Shown here: in pieces, positions 42,446-51,186 of the stretch
Layout of the letters: each line of letters begins with the position of its first letter
How positions within the stretch are numbered: position 1 is the first letter of the stretch
DNA from: JBKECO01 sp047974745
GTDB lineage: Bacteria > Bacillota > Clostridia > Lachnospirales > Lachnospiraceae
Reading direction: 5' to 3'
Assembly (NCBI GenBank): GCA_047974745.1
Contig: JBKECO010000003.1
Location: 124,001-188,000, forward strand
Length of the DNA stretch: 64,000 nucleotides
Notes under the pieces: generated by a model
Told to the model about the DNA's origin: nothing
What the model saw: only the letters and a program-made list of their open reading frames with translations
Databases searched by the model: none
Translations under genes and position numbers: made by a program

Positions 42446-43222
42446 ATGCTGGGTGATTATGAGAAGTTTAAGGATGATGTTTTTCGGCTTACTAATATCG
42501 ACTTAAATGCATATAAAGAAAGACAAATGCGTCGTCGAATTGATACTTTAATTACAAAAAATGCAGTTGGGACATATAATGAATATGTGTCATTGCTGCA
42601 ACATGATAAAGCGAAGTTCGAACAGTTTGTAAATTACCTTACAATCAATGTTTCGGAATTTTACAGGAACCCGGAGCAGTGGAAATATCTCGATCAAGAG
42701 ATTTTTCCACTGCTTATACGTAGTTGTGGGCAGAATCTCAAAATCTGGAGTGCGGCATGCTCGACAGGTGACGAACCATACTCACTGGTCATGGCATTGT
42801 CAAAGCACCTTCCGTTAAACAAAATTCGTATCTTAGCGACCGATATTGATGAACAGGTAATGGAAAAAGCTCGTGTAGGTCTGTACAATGAGAAGAGTAT
42901 AGCTACGGTTCCAACGGAACTAAAAGAAAAGTTTTTTACTAAAATTGGCAGTTCTTATCAGATATCAGATCAAATCAAGACCTGTGTTACATTTAAGAAG
43001 CACAATCTATTGAAAGATCCATATCCGAAAGGAAATCATCTGATCGTATGTCGAAATGTATTGATCTATTTTACAGAAGAAGCAAAAGATGAGATTTATA
43101 AGAAATTCAATGATTCTCTGGAATCGAATGGAATTCTTTTCATCGGCAGCACAGAGCAGATATTGAATTATAAAGAATTGAATTATCAAAGACACAGATC
43201 ATTTTTCTTTACAAAAATATAG
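42446..43222 (+). CDS. cheR: CheR-type protein-glutamate methyltransferase
   Basis: CheR methylates glutamates in chemoreceptor signalling domains using S-adenosylmethionine. The 258-residue protein has the helical CheR_N part (FRLTNIDLNAYKERQMRRRI) and a catalytic domain with SAACSTGDEPYSLVMAL and CRNVLIYFTEEAKDEI. ATG at 42446 is favoured; AGGGGGAG at 42428-42435 is too close to the in-frame GTG at 42437. No other chemotaxis gene is in the window. It stands alone between rpsA and a terminator. Confidence 0.9.
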   Translation: MLGDYEKFKDDVFRLTNIDLNAYKERQMRRRIDTLITKNAVGTYNEYVSLLQHDKAKFEQFVNYLTINVSEFYRNPEQWKYLDQEIFPLLIRSCGQNLKIWSAACSTGDEPYSLVMALSKHLPLNKIRILATDIDEQVMEKARVGLYNEKSIATVPTELKEKFFTKIGSSYQISDQIKTCVTFKKHNLLKDPYPKGNHLIVCRNVLIYFTEEAKDEIYKKFNDSLESNGILFIGSTEQILNYKELNYQRHRSFFFTKI

Positions 43223-43246
43223 ACGGCATCTGCCGTCTATATTTTT
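43212..43246. terminator. Bidirectional terminator between cheR and the exonuclease-like gene
   Basis: ATATAGACGGCA (43217-43228) pairs perfectly with TGCCGTCTATAT (43231-43242). T-runs occur on both strands (TTTTT at 43242-43246 on plus; AAAAA at 43213-43217 gives T on minus). It overlaps the cheR stop and the last codons of the convergent gene. Confidence 0.88.
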
Positions 43247-44346
43247 AAAGATTTTTTTACCTGATTTCGTAGATCGAGAAACAGAGTCGTGATAAATTCG
43301 GCATCTAAAATCATCGAATCATCAAATTCAATATAAGTAACTTTATCCTTATAAGCTTTGTGGAATATAGGAAGTTCACTTTTTGAAAAGCAGGGTAGAA
43401 ATACTCCTGTTTTTTTTGTGTAGCAATTTTCTGCGGATGCTTTTTGCTTTACATCTTTGCTCAGGAACTGTGAAATACTTTTGTGAATCGCATAGCCTTC
43501 CTGAATAAGAAATTCATAGTTCTTGTAGTCAGGATAAAAGTGATATAGGGTATCTTTTATTAGGTATACCATGATATTAACGGAATGATTCTCTGCTTTT
43601 ATATAAAAATGCTGATTTCTGTACATGACAGGTCTTGGAAAATCATAGGGATATTCAGCATGTATGAGCAGTTCTTCCGAATACTCATCGTCGTTCCATT
43701 TTTTATAACTTCTTTTGTGACAGGTTATTTGGACTGGATCTGTATAAAATAAAGACCGAAAGCGCAAGAGTGGGAGTAACTGCAATAGACCAGTGATATC
43801 CTCAAAGTTGTGAAGCAGCAACAGAGATGCAAGCATCTCGTTTTTGTGCTCAAGAAAATCAAAATATACCTGTATCAGTTCTCTGCCATGATAAAGGTCT
43901 TCTCTTCCTATGCCCAGGAATAACTCTAGGGTTTTTTGCTTTTTGTTTTGCAAATGTAAAAGCGGAGCGATGGAAGAGGCAACTTTATATAGATCGAAGG
44001 TATCATGAGAATACAGAGTGTATGAAATCGAATAAAAATCCATTCTTTTCTGAAGAAATGGAATATCAAAGCGATTGCCATTAAAAGAGACTAATACAGT
44101 TTCTTCTGTCAGATATTCTAAAAAAGAATACAAAATCAGGATTTCGTCCTCTGCCGATTCTGCAAACAGCTGAACAGATGTAACATGTTCCTCGTCCAAA
44201 TAGGTGAATCCAATCAGGTAGATAAAAGCATTAAGGGGAGATAACCCGGTTGTTTCAATATCAAGAATCAGTGAATCGGATGTCAGCAGAGAAATATCGT
44301 AATCGTTAAGATTTAAATCCTGCTGTTTTGTAACAATTTTTCTCAT
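43237..44346 (-). CDS. RNase H-like exonuclease-domain protein (YprB family)
   Basis: The 369-residue protein has a DEDD-type exonuclease fold in the first half: ILDIETTG with Asp29/Glu31, SFNGNRFDIPFL, and a third motif around LLHNFEDI. It matches the YprB ribonuclease H-like family, whose substrate is not established. The C-terminal half (about 215-369) is unassigned and Tyr/His-rich. It is read alone on the minus strand, with AGGAGC before its ATG and the bidirectional terminator at its end. Confidence 0.8.
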   Translation of the reverse strand: MRKIVTKQQDLNLNDYDISLLTSDSLILDIETTGLSPLNAFIYLIGFTYLDEEHVTSVQLFAESAEDEILILYSFLEYLTEETVLVSFNGNRFDIPFLQKRMDFYSISYTLYSHDTFDLYKVASSIAPLLHLQNKKQKTLELFLGIGREDLYHGRELIQVYFDFLEHKNEMLASLLLLHNFEDITGLLQLLPLLRFRSLFYTDPVQITCHKRSYKKWNDDEYSEELLIHAEYPYDFPRPVMYRNQHFYIKAENHSVNIMVYLIKDTLYHFYPDYKNYEFLIQEGYAIHKSISQFLSKDVKQKASAENCYTKKTGVFLPCFSKSELPIFHKAYKDKVTYIEFDDSMILDAEFITTLFLDLRNQVKKSLKI

Positions 44347-44381
44347 TTGAGCTCCTATAATTTCATATCAATATAATCCAT

Positions 44382-44390
44382 ACTATAGCA
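44382..44390 (-). promoter_or_regulatory. Extended -10 promoter of the YprB-like gene
   Basis: On the minus strand TGC-TATAGT (44390 down to 44382) forms an extended -10 element about 36 bases before the start codon at 44346. The -35 is weak. Confidence 0.45.
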
Positions 44391-44454
44391 TATTAGTAGT
44401 GAATTAGCTAGATTGTTAAAAACATAACAAAAAATCGTTGATTTGTCGTTAAAA

Positions 44455-44472
44455 TGTACTAAAAAAAGTACA
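44455..44472. promoter_or_regulatory. Inverted repeat upstream of the rnf promoter
   Basis: TGTACT (44455-44460) and AGTACA (44467-44472) form a perfect inverted repeat with a 6-base A spacer, centred about 18 bases before the rnf -35. It looks like a dimeric-regulator operator. It does not match the Rex consensus. It lies in the divergent region between rnfC and the YprB-like gene and could affect either. Confidence 0.5.
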
Positions 44473-44481
44473 ATAAAATAT

Positions 44482-44510
44482 TTATACAGTCTTAATTATT
44501 ATGTTATAAT
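44482..44510 (+). promoter_or_regulatory. rnf operon promoter
   Basis: TTATAC (44482-44487) and a perfect TATAAT (44505-44510) are spaced by 17 bases. TG at 44502-44503 makes an extended -10. The start near 44517 leaves about 47 bases before rnfC. Confidence 0.75.
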
Positions 44511-44563
44511 CATAAAGATGTTATTAAATATATAGCAACTATTTAGAAAGTGGGGCACTTAAC

Positions 44564-45883
44564 ATGGCTTTATCAACATTTAAAGGCGGAGTCCATCCAA
44601 CTGATGGAAAGGAATTATCCAAAGATAAACCTGTCCGCGAACTTTTGCCAAAAGGTGAACTAGTTTATCCGTTATCTCAGCACATTGGAGCTCCTGCCGT
44701 ACCAATCGTGACAGTAGGTGACTCGGTGCTGCGTGGTCAGATGATTGCAGAGGCCGGTGGCTTTGTTTCTGCACCTGTATATTCCAGTGTATCCGGGACT
44801 GTCAAATCAATCGAACAGCGCAGAGTTGCAGTTGGTGATATGGTAGAATCTATTATTATCGAAAATGATGGTGAGTATAATGAAGTAGAGTTTGAAGAGA
44901 TCCTTGACATCAATTTGCTAAGCAATGAGGAAATAATCGATAAGATCAAACTTGCTGGAATCGTTGGTATGGGCGGTGCTGGATTTCCCACACATATTAA
45001 GCTCACACCGAAGGAACCTGAGAAAATAGAATATATCATTGCAAATTGTGCAGAGTGTGAGCCTTATCTTACTTCAGACTACAGGAGAATGGTAGAGGAA
45101 CCAGAGAAGCTCGTAGAGGGAATGAATGTCATTCTGCAGCTTTTTCCAAAGGCTAAAGGGATTTTTGCAATTGAGAACAATAAACCTAAGGCAATCGAAA
45201 AACTAAGAAAACTGACAAGGTCAGATCATAGAATGCAGGTAGTGGAGCTTGAGACGAAGTATCCTCAGGGCGGAGAGAGACAACTGATCTATGCGGCTAC
45301 CAAACGCTATATCAATTCTAAGATGCTTCCTGCAGATGCAGGATGTATTGTGGATAACGTAGAAACGATAGTTGCGATCTACCAGGCAGTCATGTTTGGA
45401 AAACCAGTCATGAACAGAATATTTACGGTTACAGGCAATGCTGTTACAGATCCTTGTAATTTCTATGTTCACCTTGGAACGAATTTTCAAGAGATCCTTG
45501 AGGCTGCAGGCGGACTCAATGGAGACTGTGAAAAGGCCATTGCCGGAGGCCCTATGATGGGATTCGCATTATTTGGACTAAATATCCCTACAACAAAAAC
45601 AACATCAGCATTGCTTTGTTTTACAGAAGATGAGGTGTCAAGATTTGAACCTTCAGCATGTATAAATTGTGGCAGGTGCGGAGAGGTCTGTCCGGAACGA
45701 CTGATACCCACCAAGCTCTCCGACATGTCAGAGAGAAATCAACCGGATCTGTTTGAAAAATGGTACGGACTTGAGTGTGTGGAGTGCGGAAGCTGCAGCT
45801 TTATCTGTCCGGCAAACAAACAGCTTGCTCAGTCGATTAAAATAATGAAAAAGAAAGTCCTAGTGGCTAAAAGAAAAAAATAG
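44564..45883 (+). CDS. rnfC: Rnf complex subunit C
   Basis: RnfC is the peripheral NADH/NAD+-binding FMN and Fe-S subunit of the ferredoxin:NAD+ oxidoreductase. The 439-residue protein has an N-terminal barrel-like domain, the Gly-rich nucleotide motif GIVGMGGAGFPTHIK (about 130-145), and two C-terminal [4Fe-4S] motifs, CINCGRCGEVCPERL and CVECGSCSFICP. It opens the rnfCDGEAB row, the typical clostridial order. Confidence 0.95.
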   Translation: MALSTFKGGVHPTDGKELSKDKPVRELLPKGELVYPLSQHIGAPAVPIVTVGDSVLRGQMIAEAGGFVSAPVYSSVSGTVKSIEQRRVAVGDMVESIIIENDGEYNEVEFEEILDINLLSNEEIIDKIKLAGIVGMGGAGFPTHIKLTPKEPEKIEYIIANCAECEPYLTSDYRRMVEEPEKLVEGMNVILQLFPKAKGIFAIENNKPKAIEKLRKLTRSDHRMQVVELETKYPQGGERQLIYAATKRYINSKMLPADAGCIVDNVETIVAIYQAVMFGKPVMNRIFTVTGNAVTDPCNFYVHLGTNFQEILEAAGGLNGDCEKAIAGGPMMGFALFGLNIPTTKTTSALLCFTEDEVSRFEPSACINCGRCGEVCPERLIPTKLSDMSERNQPDLFEKWYGLECVECGSCSFICPANKQLAQSIKIMKKKVLVAKRKK

Positions 45884-45903
45884 AAAGAATGAGGTAAATT
45901 TAA

Positions 45904-46845
45904 GTGAGTAATTTATTTCGGGTAGCATCTTCTCCGCACGTACGTCATAAAGATACAACCAGCAGAATCATGCTGTATGTATGTATTGCCTTACTTCCAG
46001 CGAGTCTGTTCGGTATCTATAATTTTGGATTTCGTGCACTTATGTTGATTTTGGTCACAATTGCTTCTTGTGTAGGCTCAGAATGGGCTTTTCAGAAAAT
46101 CATGAAGAAGAAGCAGACGATCGGAGATTATAGTGCGGTGGTTACCGGACTGCTTCTTGCACTGAATCTGCCGCCAACCTTGCCATGGTGGATGGCAGTG
46201 CTTGGTGGAATTTTTGCAATTATCATTGTCAAGATGCTGTTTGGAGGACTGGGACAGAACTTTATGAATCCGGCGCTCGGTGCACGTGCTTTTCTACTGA
46301 TTGCATTTGCAGCGCAAATGACGAATTTTACAATCGATGAATATTCAGGTGCAACACCACTTGCAGCAATGAGGAATGGGGAATCCGTCGATACATTTCA
46401 GATGCTGATCGGCAATGTTTCCGGAACGATCGGCGAGACCTCTGTGATTGCAATCATGATCGGAGCTATTTTTCTGATTATGATGGGCGTGATCGATTTA
46501 AAGATTCCGGGTACTTATATTGCTACATTTGTCATTTTTCTGATTCTATTCTCAGGCAATGGATTTGATGGAACCTACATTACTGCGCAGCTATGTGGCG
46601 GAGGTCTGATGCTTGGTGCCTTTTTTATGGCAACAGACTATGCAACGCAGCCTGCTACGCCTGCAGGGAAAATTATCTATGGTGTCTGTATTGGAATATT
46701 GACCGGACTCTTTCGAATATTCGGAGCAAATGCAGAAGGAGTGTCATTTGCAATTATTCTGAGTAATCTTCTTGTACCAATCATTGAAAAATATACGATT
46801 CCAAGGGCATTTGGTGTGGTAAAGGAGGTAAAAAAGCATGAATAA
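45904..46845 (+). CDS. rnfD: Rnf complex subunit D
   Basis: RnfD is a membrane subunit with covalently bound FMN. The 313-residue protein has about ten hydrophobic segments and the flavinylation motif SGATPLAAM with Thr151 the expected site. Conserved stretches LGQNFMNPALGARAFL and MATDYATQPATPAGK are present. Translation starts at GTG (45904) behind TGAGGT. It overlaps rnfG by 8 bases. Confidence 0.94.
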   Translation: MSNLFRVASSPHVRHKDTTSRIMLYVCIALLPASLFGIYNFGFRALMLILVTIASCVGSEWAFQKIMKKKQTIGDYSAVVTGLLLALNLPPTLPWWMAVLGGIFAIIIVKMLFGGLGQNFMNPALGARAFLLIAFAAQMTNFTIDEYSGATPLAAMRNGESVDTFQMLIGNVSGTIGETSVIAIMIGAIFLIMMGVIDLKIPGTYIATFVIFLILFSGNGFDGTYITAQLCGGGLMLGAFFMATDYATQPATPAGKIIYGVCIGILTGLFRIFGANAEGVSFAIILSNLLVPIIEKYTIPRAFGVVKEVKKHE

Positions 46846-47446
46846 AAGAATCGTGCGGGATGCACTCATTCTGACTGCATTTACCCTTGTACTGGGTCTG
46901 GTTCTGGGATTTGTATATAATTTAACAAAGGAGCCAATCGCTGCAGCAGAACTTGCAGCAGCTCAGGCAGCGTATCAGCAGGTATTCGAGGATGCGGATC
47001 ACTTTGCAGCCTATGAGGAATTTGATGCTGCCGAAGTGGAGCAGCTTATGGCAGATCTGGAGTTTGAAGATGAGATCAATGACGTACAGGTAGCATATGA
47101 CTCTTCAGAGAACATTCTCGGATATGTTATTACAGTAACGGCAAAGGATGCTAGTCAGGATAATATAACCTTTTCCGTTGGTATTCAGAATGATGGTACG
47201 GTCAATGGCTATTCGATAACGAAAATTGCAGAGACCCCTGGTCTTGGTATGAAGGTGCTGGACGAAGAGTTTATGGCAGCCTTTCAAAACAAGCTGGTCG
47301 ACCAGTTTCTGGTAGTCAAAGCAGAACCGGTAAATGAAAGTGAAATAGAAGCAATTTCCGGGGCAACGATCACAACGGATGCGGTCGCAAATGGTGTGAA
47401 TGCATGTATTGCATATTTTCAGAATATCCTGACCGGAGGTAATTAG
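46838..47446 (+). CDS. rnfG: Rnf complex subunit G
   Basis: RnfG is an FMN-bearing subunit held by one N-terminal membrane helix (about 8-26). The 202-residue protein has the FMN-binding domain with PGLGMKV and the flavinylation motif SGATIT near residue 179. It lies between rnfD and rnfE, one base from rnfE. Electrons pass between flavins of G and D during ferredoxin-linked ion pumping. Confidence 0.94.
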   Translation: MNKRIVRDALILTAFTLVLGLVLGFVYNLTKEPIAAAELAAAQAAYQQVFEDADHFAAYEEFDAAEVEQLMADLEFEDEINDVQVAYDSSENILGYVITVTAKDASQDNITFSVGIQNDGTVNGYSITKIAETPGLGMKVLDEEFMAAFQNKLVDQFLVVKAEPVNESEIEAISGATITTDAVANGVNACIAYFQNILTGGN

Positions 47447-47447
47447 T

Positions 47448-48158
47448 ATGAATAAGAATTTAAAACATTTATTTAATGGAATTATAAAAGAAAATCCGGT
47501 ATTTGTTCTGATGCTTGGAATGTGTCCCACACTGGCGGTTACATCAAGCGCAATCAATGGTATTGGAATGGGTCTGTCTACGACAGTCGTACTTGTATGT
47601 GCAAATGTTTTAGTATCTATGTTTCGTAAAGTGATTCCAAATGGAGTCAGAGTACCTGCATATATTGTCATTGTTGCATCTCTGGTCACCGTAGTTCAGT
47701 TCATTATGCAAGCATATACACCTGCACTTTCAGCTTCATTGGGTGTATACATACCATTGATCGTAGTAAACTGTATCATTCTCGGCCGAGCAGAAAGTTT
47801 TGCTTCAAAGAATCCGGTATTACCTTCGTTTTTCGATGGTCTCGGAATGGGACTGGGATTTACAATCGCACTGATGATCATCGGATTGATTCGTGAAGTC
47901 CTTGGCGCAGGTCAGGCATTTGGATATCAGATCCTTTCGTTGACCTGGTTCACTCCAATCACAATATTTATAATGGCACCGGGAGCATTCCTTGTACTTG
48001 CTTTTCTTGTGGTGGGTATGAATATTATTCGTGAAAAAATGGAAGAAAAAGGAAAGCCACTTGCATCTCCATCCGGCTGTATTACCGGAGATTGTGCTGG
48101 CTGCATGAGTTCATTTGCTTGTACCGGCAAAGAAAATACGGAACAGGAGGGTAAATAA
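47448..48158 (+). CDS. rnfE: Rnf complex subunit E
   Basis: RnfE is an integral membrane subunit related to RnfA and to NqrD. The 236-residue protein has six predicted helices and the motifs PVFVLMLGMCPTLAVT and YIPLIVVNCIILGRAE, whose buried Cys residues are conserved. The C-terminus carries extra Cys (CITGDCAGCMSSFAC), which is unusual next to the plain tail of proteobacterial RnfE. rnfA follows directly at the stop codon. Confidence 0.93.
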   Translation: MNKNLKHLFNGIIKENPVFVLMLGMCPTLAVTSSAINGIGMGLSTTVVLVCANVLVSMFRKVIPNGVRVPAYIVIVASLVTVVQFIMQAYTPALSASLGVYIPLIVVNCIILGRAESFASKNPVLPSFFDGLGMGLGFTIALMIIGLIREVLGAGQAFGYQILSLTWFTPITIFIMAPGAFLVLAFLVVGMNIIREKMEEKGKPLASPSGCITGDCAGCMSSFACTGKENTEQEGK

Positions 48159-48734
48159 TTGCAAAACTTAATTTTAATTGCCGTTGCATCTGCAATCGTA
48201 AATAATGTAGTATTGAGCCAGTTCCTAGGAATTTGTCCATTTTTAGGAGTGTCAAAGAAAACCGAAATGGCATCTGGAATGGGAGGTGCGGTAATTTTCG
48301 TTATAACGATCTCCTCCTTTGTCACAGCACTCATTTATAAGTATATTCTTACTCCACTGGATATTGTTTATTTAAAAACAATCGTTTATATTCTTGTTAT
48401 TGCTGCTCTAGTTCAGTTCGTGGAGATGTTCTTAAAGAAATCGATACCATCACTTTATCAGAGTTTAGGCGTTTATCTGCCCCTGATTACAACGAACTGT
48501 GCAGTTTTGGGCGTCGCTTTGACGAATGTTACAAAAGAATACAATGTACTTGAAAGCGTTGTGAACGGATTTGCAACTGCAGTCGGATTCTTCATTGCAA
48601 TTATGATCATGGCTGGCATCAGAGAAAAAATTGAATTTAATAACATTCCCAGATATTTTCAGGGAACAGCAATCGTTTTGCTTATTGCATGTCTCATGTC
48701 GATCGCCTTTATGGGCTTTTCAGGATTAATATAG
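48159..48734 (+). CDS. rnfA: Rnf complex subunit A
   Basis: RnfA is a six-helix membrane subunit paired in pseudo-symmetry with RnfE. Together they hold a buried Fe-S centre in the structural model of the family. The 191-residue protein shows VLSQFLGICPFLGVSKK and YLPLITTNCAVLGVAL. Translation starts at TTG (48159), immediately after the rnfE stop, behind GGAGGG within the rnfE end. Confidence 0.94.
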   Translation: MQNLILIAVASAIVNNVVLSQFLGICPFLGVSKKTEMASGMGGAVIFVITISSFVTALIYKYILTPLDIVYLKTIVYILVIAALVQFVEMFLKKSIPSLYQSLGVYLPLITTNCAVLGVALTNVTKEYNVLESVVNGFATAVGFFIAIMIMAGIREKIEFNNIPRYFQGTAIVLLIACLMSIAFMGFSGLI

Positions 48735-48746
48735 GGGGACTGAGCA

Positions 48747-49538
48747 ATGAATATAGAGTCAATTATTATTTCTGCCATCGTTGTTGGAGGAGTCGGACTC
48801 CTGATCGGGTTCTTTCTTGGAGTTTTTGGAGAAAAATTCAAAGTGGAAGTGGATCAAAGAGAAACAGACATCTTAGAAGCCCTGCCAGGAAATAACTGTG
48901 GTGGATGTGGGTTTCCAGGATGTTCCGGTCTTGCAACTGCCATTGTGGCAGGTGAGGCAGCTGTAAATGCCTGTCCAGTTGGTGGTGACAGTGTAGCCGC
49001 TGTGATTGGTGAGATTATGGGAATAGAAGCTGAAAGCGGTGTTAGAAAAACAGCATTTGTAAAATGTAATGGTACCTGTGAAAAAGCGAATCAAGACTAT
49101 GAATATTACGGAATAACAGACTGTACTGCGATGGCTTATATTCCGAACAAAGGACCAAAAAGCTGTAATTATGGCTGCTATGGCTATGGAAATTGTGTAA
49201 GATCCTGCCCCTTTGATGCGATCCATATTGTTGACGGAATATCAAAGGTGGATAAAGAAGCTTGTAAAGCGTGTGGTAAATGTATTGCAACCTGTCCGAA
49301 TCATTTGATCGAAATGGTGCCTTACAGCGCAGTGCATATAGTTACCTGCAGTTCTAAGGATAAGGGAAAAGATGTGATGAAGGCTTGTACAGTAGGCTGT
49401 ATTGCATGTAAGATCTGCGAGAAGAATTGTCCTGCAGACGCAATTCATGTAGAGGATAATCTGGCATACATTGATCAGACAAAATGTACCCAGTGTGGTA
49501 TCTGTGCACAGAAGTGTCCAAAAAAAACAATTTTATAA
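48747..49538 (+). CDS. rnfB: Rnf complex subunit B (ferredoxin-interacting)
   Basis: RnfB receives electrons from reduced ferredoxin. The 263-residue protein has an N-terminal membrane helix (about 5-27), then an Fe-S domain with CGGCGFPGC. Four ferredoxin-type motifs follow: CYGYGNCVRSCP, CKACGKCIATCP, CIACKICEKNCP and CTQCGICAQKCP. That makes at least five [4Fe-4S] binding sites. This rich form is typical of Clostridia. It is last in the operon and followed by a terminator. Confidence 0.94.
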   Translation: MNIESIIISAIVVGGVGLLIGFFLGVFGEKFKVEVDQRETDILEALPGNNCGGCGFPGCSGLATAIVAGEAAVNACPVGGDSVAAVIGEIMGIEAESGVRKTAFVKCNGTCEKANQDYEYYGITDCTAMAYIPNKGPKSCNYGCYGYGNCVRSCPFDAIHIVDGISKVDKEACKACGKCIATCPNHLIEMVPYSAVHIVTCSSKDKGKDVMKACTVGCIACKICEKNCPADAIHVEDNLAYIDQTKCTQCGICAQKCPKKTIL

Positions 49539-49586
49539 TAAAGAAAAAACATGGTTTTTCACTTGAAACATAAGTTTGAAAATGCT

Positions 49587-49625
49587 AAAATCACCTTCGT
49601 GACAGTATGAGGGTGATTTTTCTTT
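49587..49625 (+). terminator. Rho-independent terminator after rnfB
   Basis: AAAATCACC (49587-49595) pairs with GGTGATTTT (49612-49620) across a 16-base loop. TCTTT follows. It marks the end of the rnf operon. Confidence 0.82.
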
Positions 49626-49692
49626 ATAAAAGAAAGTTCCCAGCATTATGCAAAAGTTTCATTGATGCAAATGTCACAATGGGAGGACATTT

Positions 49693-51105
49693 ATGCAAAT
49701 TATGCAAAGAAAATATGAGTGGCTCAGCAGATATTTTGGAAATAAAGATTTTTATAAAATGCTGCTGCTAATTGCAATTCCTATTATGATTCAGACTGGA
49801 TTTTCAAATCTTGTTAATTTGATTGATAATATTATGGTCGGTCGCCTTGGAACGGAACAGATGTCTGGTGTTGCGATCGTGAATCAGATGATGATGGTCT
49901 TTAATATATGTATATTTGGTGCTACATCAGCAGCAGGTATTTTTGGCGCTCAATTTTATGGAAAAAAGGATGTGGATGGGATTCGCTATACATTTCGATT
50001 TAAAATCGTCAGCATAGCATTTATTTTTTGTATCGGCATTCTTGTATTTTATCTTTTTGGAGAGCCCTTGGTAAAACTATATCTTCATTCGGATTCTAAT
50101 ACCGACAGTATTGCTGCTACTTTGAACTATGCAAAGGATTATCTTCGAATTGCAGCCCTTGGTATGCTTCCCTTCGTCGTGACACAAAGTTATGCCAGTA
50201 CCCTTAGAGAAACAGGAGAGACCATGCTTCCGATGAAAGCTGGTATTGTCGCAGTTGTATCAAATATGATCCTCGATTTTATACTTATTTTTGGTCTTTT
50301 CTTTATACCTGGATTGGGTATCAGAGGTGCAGCAATTGCAACAGTTGCAGCCAGGTTCATCGAGATGGGCATGATCTTACGCTGGGTAACGTTGCATCGG
50401 GAAGAAGTTCCCTATTTTAAACATGTTTTTTCGCATTTTCATATACCAACAACACTGGTAAAACAGATCATAATAAAAGGATTTCCCTTATTGTTGAACG
50501 AAGTACTTTGGTCCTTTGGTATGGCGGTATTGATGCAGAGCTACTCTACAAGAGGCCTTGATGTTGTTGCTGCTCTAAATATCAGCACGACAGTCACAAA
50601 TTTATTTAATATTTTCTTTTTTGCAATGGGATCTGCAATTTCAATTATAGTTGGTCAGCTGCTAGGTGCTGGAAAGCTGGAGGAAGCTGTCGATACAGAT
50701 AGAAAGATTATTGTGTTTTCCATTATAGTATCTGGATTGATTGGTAGTGTCTTACTTTTTCTATCGTCTTATATTCCTCAATTTTATAATACATCAGCAG
50801 ATGTGAAATCGCTGGCAATGGATTTTTTAAAGATATTTTCTGTTTTCATGCCAATTCAGTCCTTTGTTGCAGCTTCCTATTTCACGCTCAGATCTGGGGG
50901 GAAAACATGGATCACCTTTATATTCGACAGTGTCTTTATCTGGGTCGTAACGATACCACTGGCTTATTATCTGACTAGAGAGACCACGCTTTCGATCATT
51001 CTTATATTTTTGATCTGTCAGTCAGCCGATATGATTAAGGCAGCGATCGGTTATTTTATGGTAAAACGCAGACTGTGGGTTCAAAATATCACAATTCATG
51101 TATAA
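49693..51105 (+). CDS. MATE-family efflux transporter
   Basis: This 470-residue membrane protein of the multidrug and toxic compound extrusion family exchanges a cation-drug substrate for Na+ or H+. Twelve hydrophobic segments in two repeats are apparent. The family marks include PIMIQTGFSNLVNLIDNIMV near the N-terminus and the matching FPLLLNEVLWSFGMAVLMQ in the second half. It reads alone from GGGAGGACA before the ATG. The substrate cannot be told from sequence. Confidence 0.9.
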   Translation: MQIMQRKYEWLSRYFGNKDFYKMLLLIAIPIMIQTGFSNLVNLIDNIMVGRLGTEQMSGVAIVNQMMMVFNICIFGATSAAGIFGAQFYGKKDVDGIRYTFRFKIVSIAFIFCIGILVFYLFGEPLVKLYLHSDSNTDSIAATLNYAKDYLRIAALGMLPFVVTQSYASTLRETGETMLPMKAGIVAVVSNMILDFILIFGLFFIPGLGIRGAAIATVAARFIEMGMILRWVTLHREEVPYFKHVFSHFHIPTTLVKQIIIKGFPLLLNEVLWSFGMAVLMQSYSTRGLDVVAALNISTTVTNLFNIFFFAMGSAISIIVGQLLGAGKLEEAVDTDRKIIVFSIIVSGLIGSVLLFLSSYIPQFYNTSADVKSLAMDFLKIFSVFMPIQSFVAASYFTLRSGGKTWITFIFDSVFIWVVTIPLAYYLTRETTLSIILIFLICQSADMIKAAIGYFMVKRRLWVQNITIHV

Positions 51106-51137
51106 TTGAAGAATATAATGATTTTTTTAATTGTTTA

Positions 51138-51146
51138 TGGTAGAAT
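51138..51146 (+). promoter_or_regulatory. Putative extended -10 promoter before proB
   Basis: TGG-TAGAAT (51138-51146) is an extended -10 element about 40 bases before proB. The -35 region is poor. Confidence 0.4.
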
Positions 51147-51186
51147 TATTGATTAGAATGAGTAAGTCATATGTTGGGAGCTAAAC

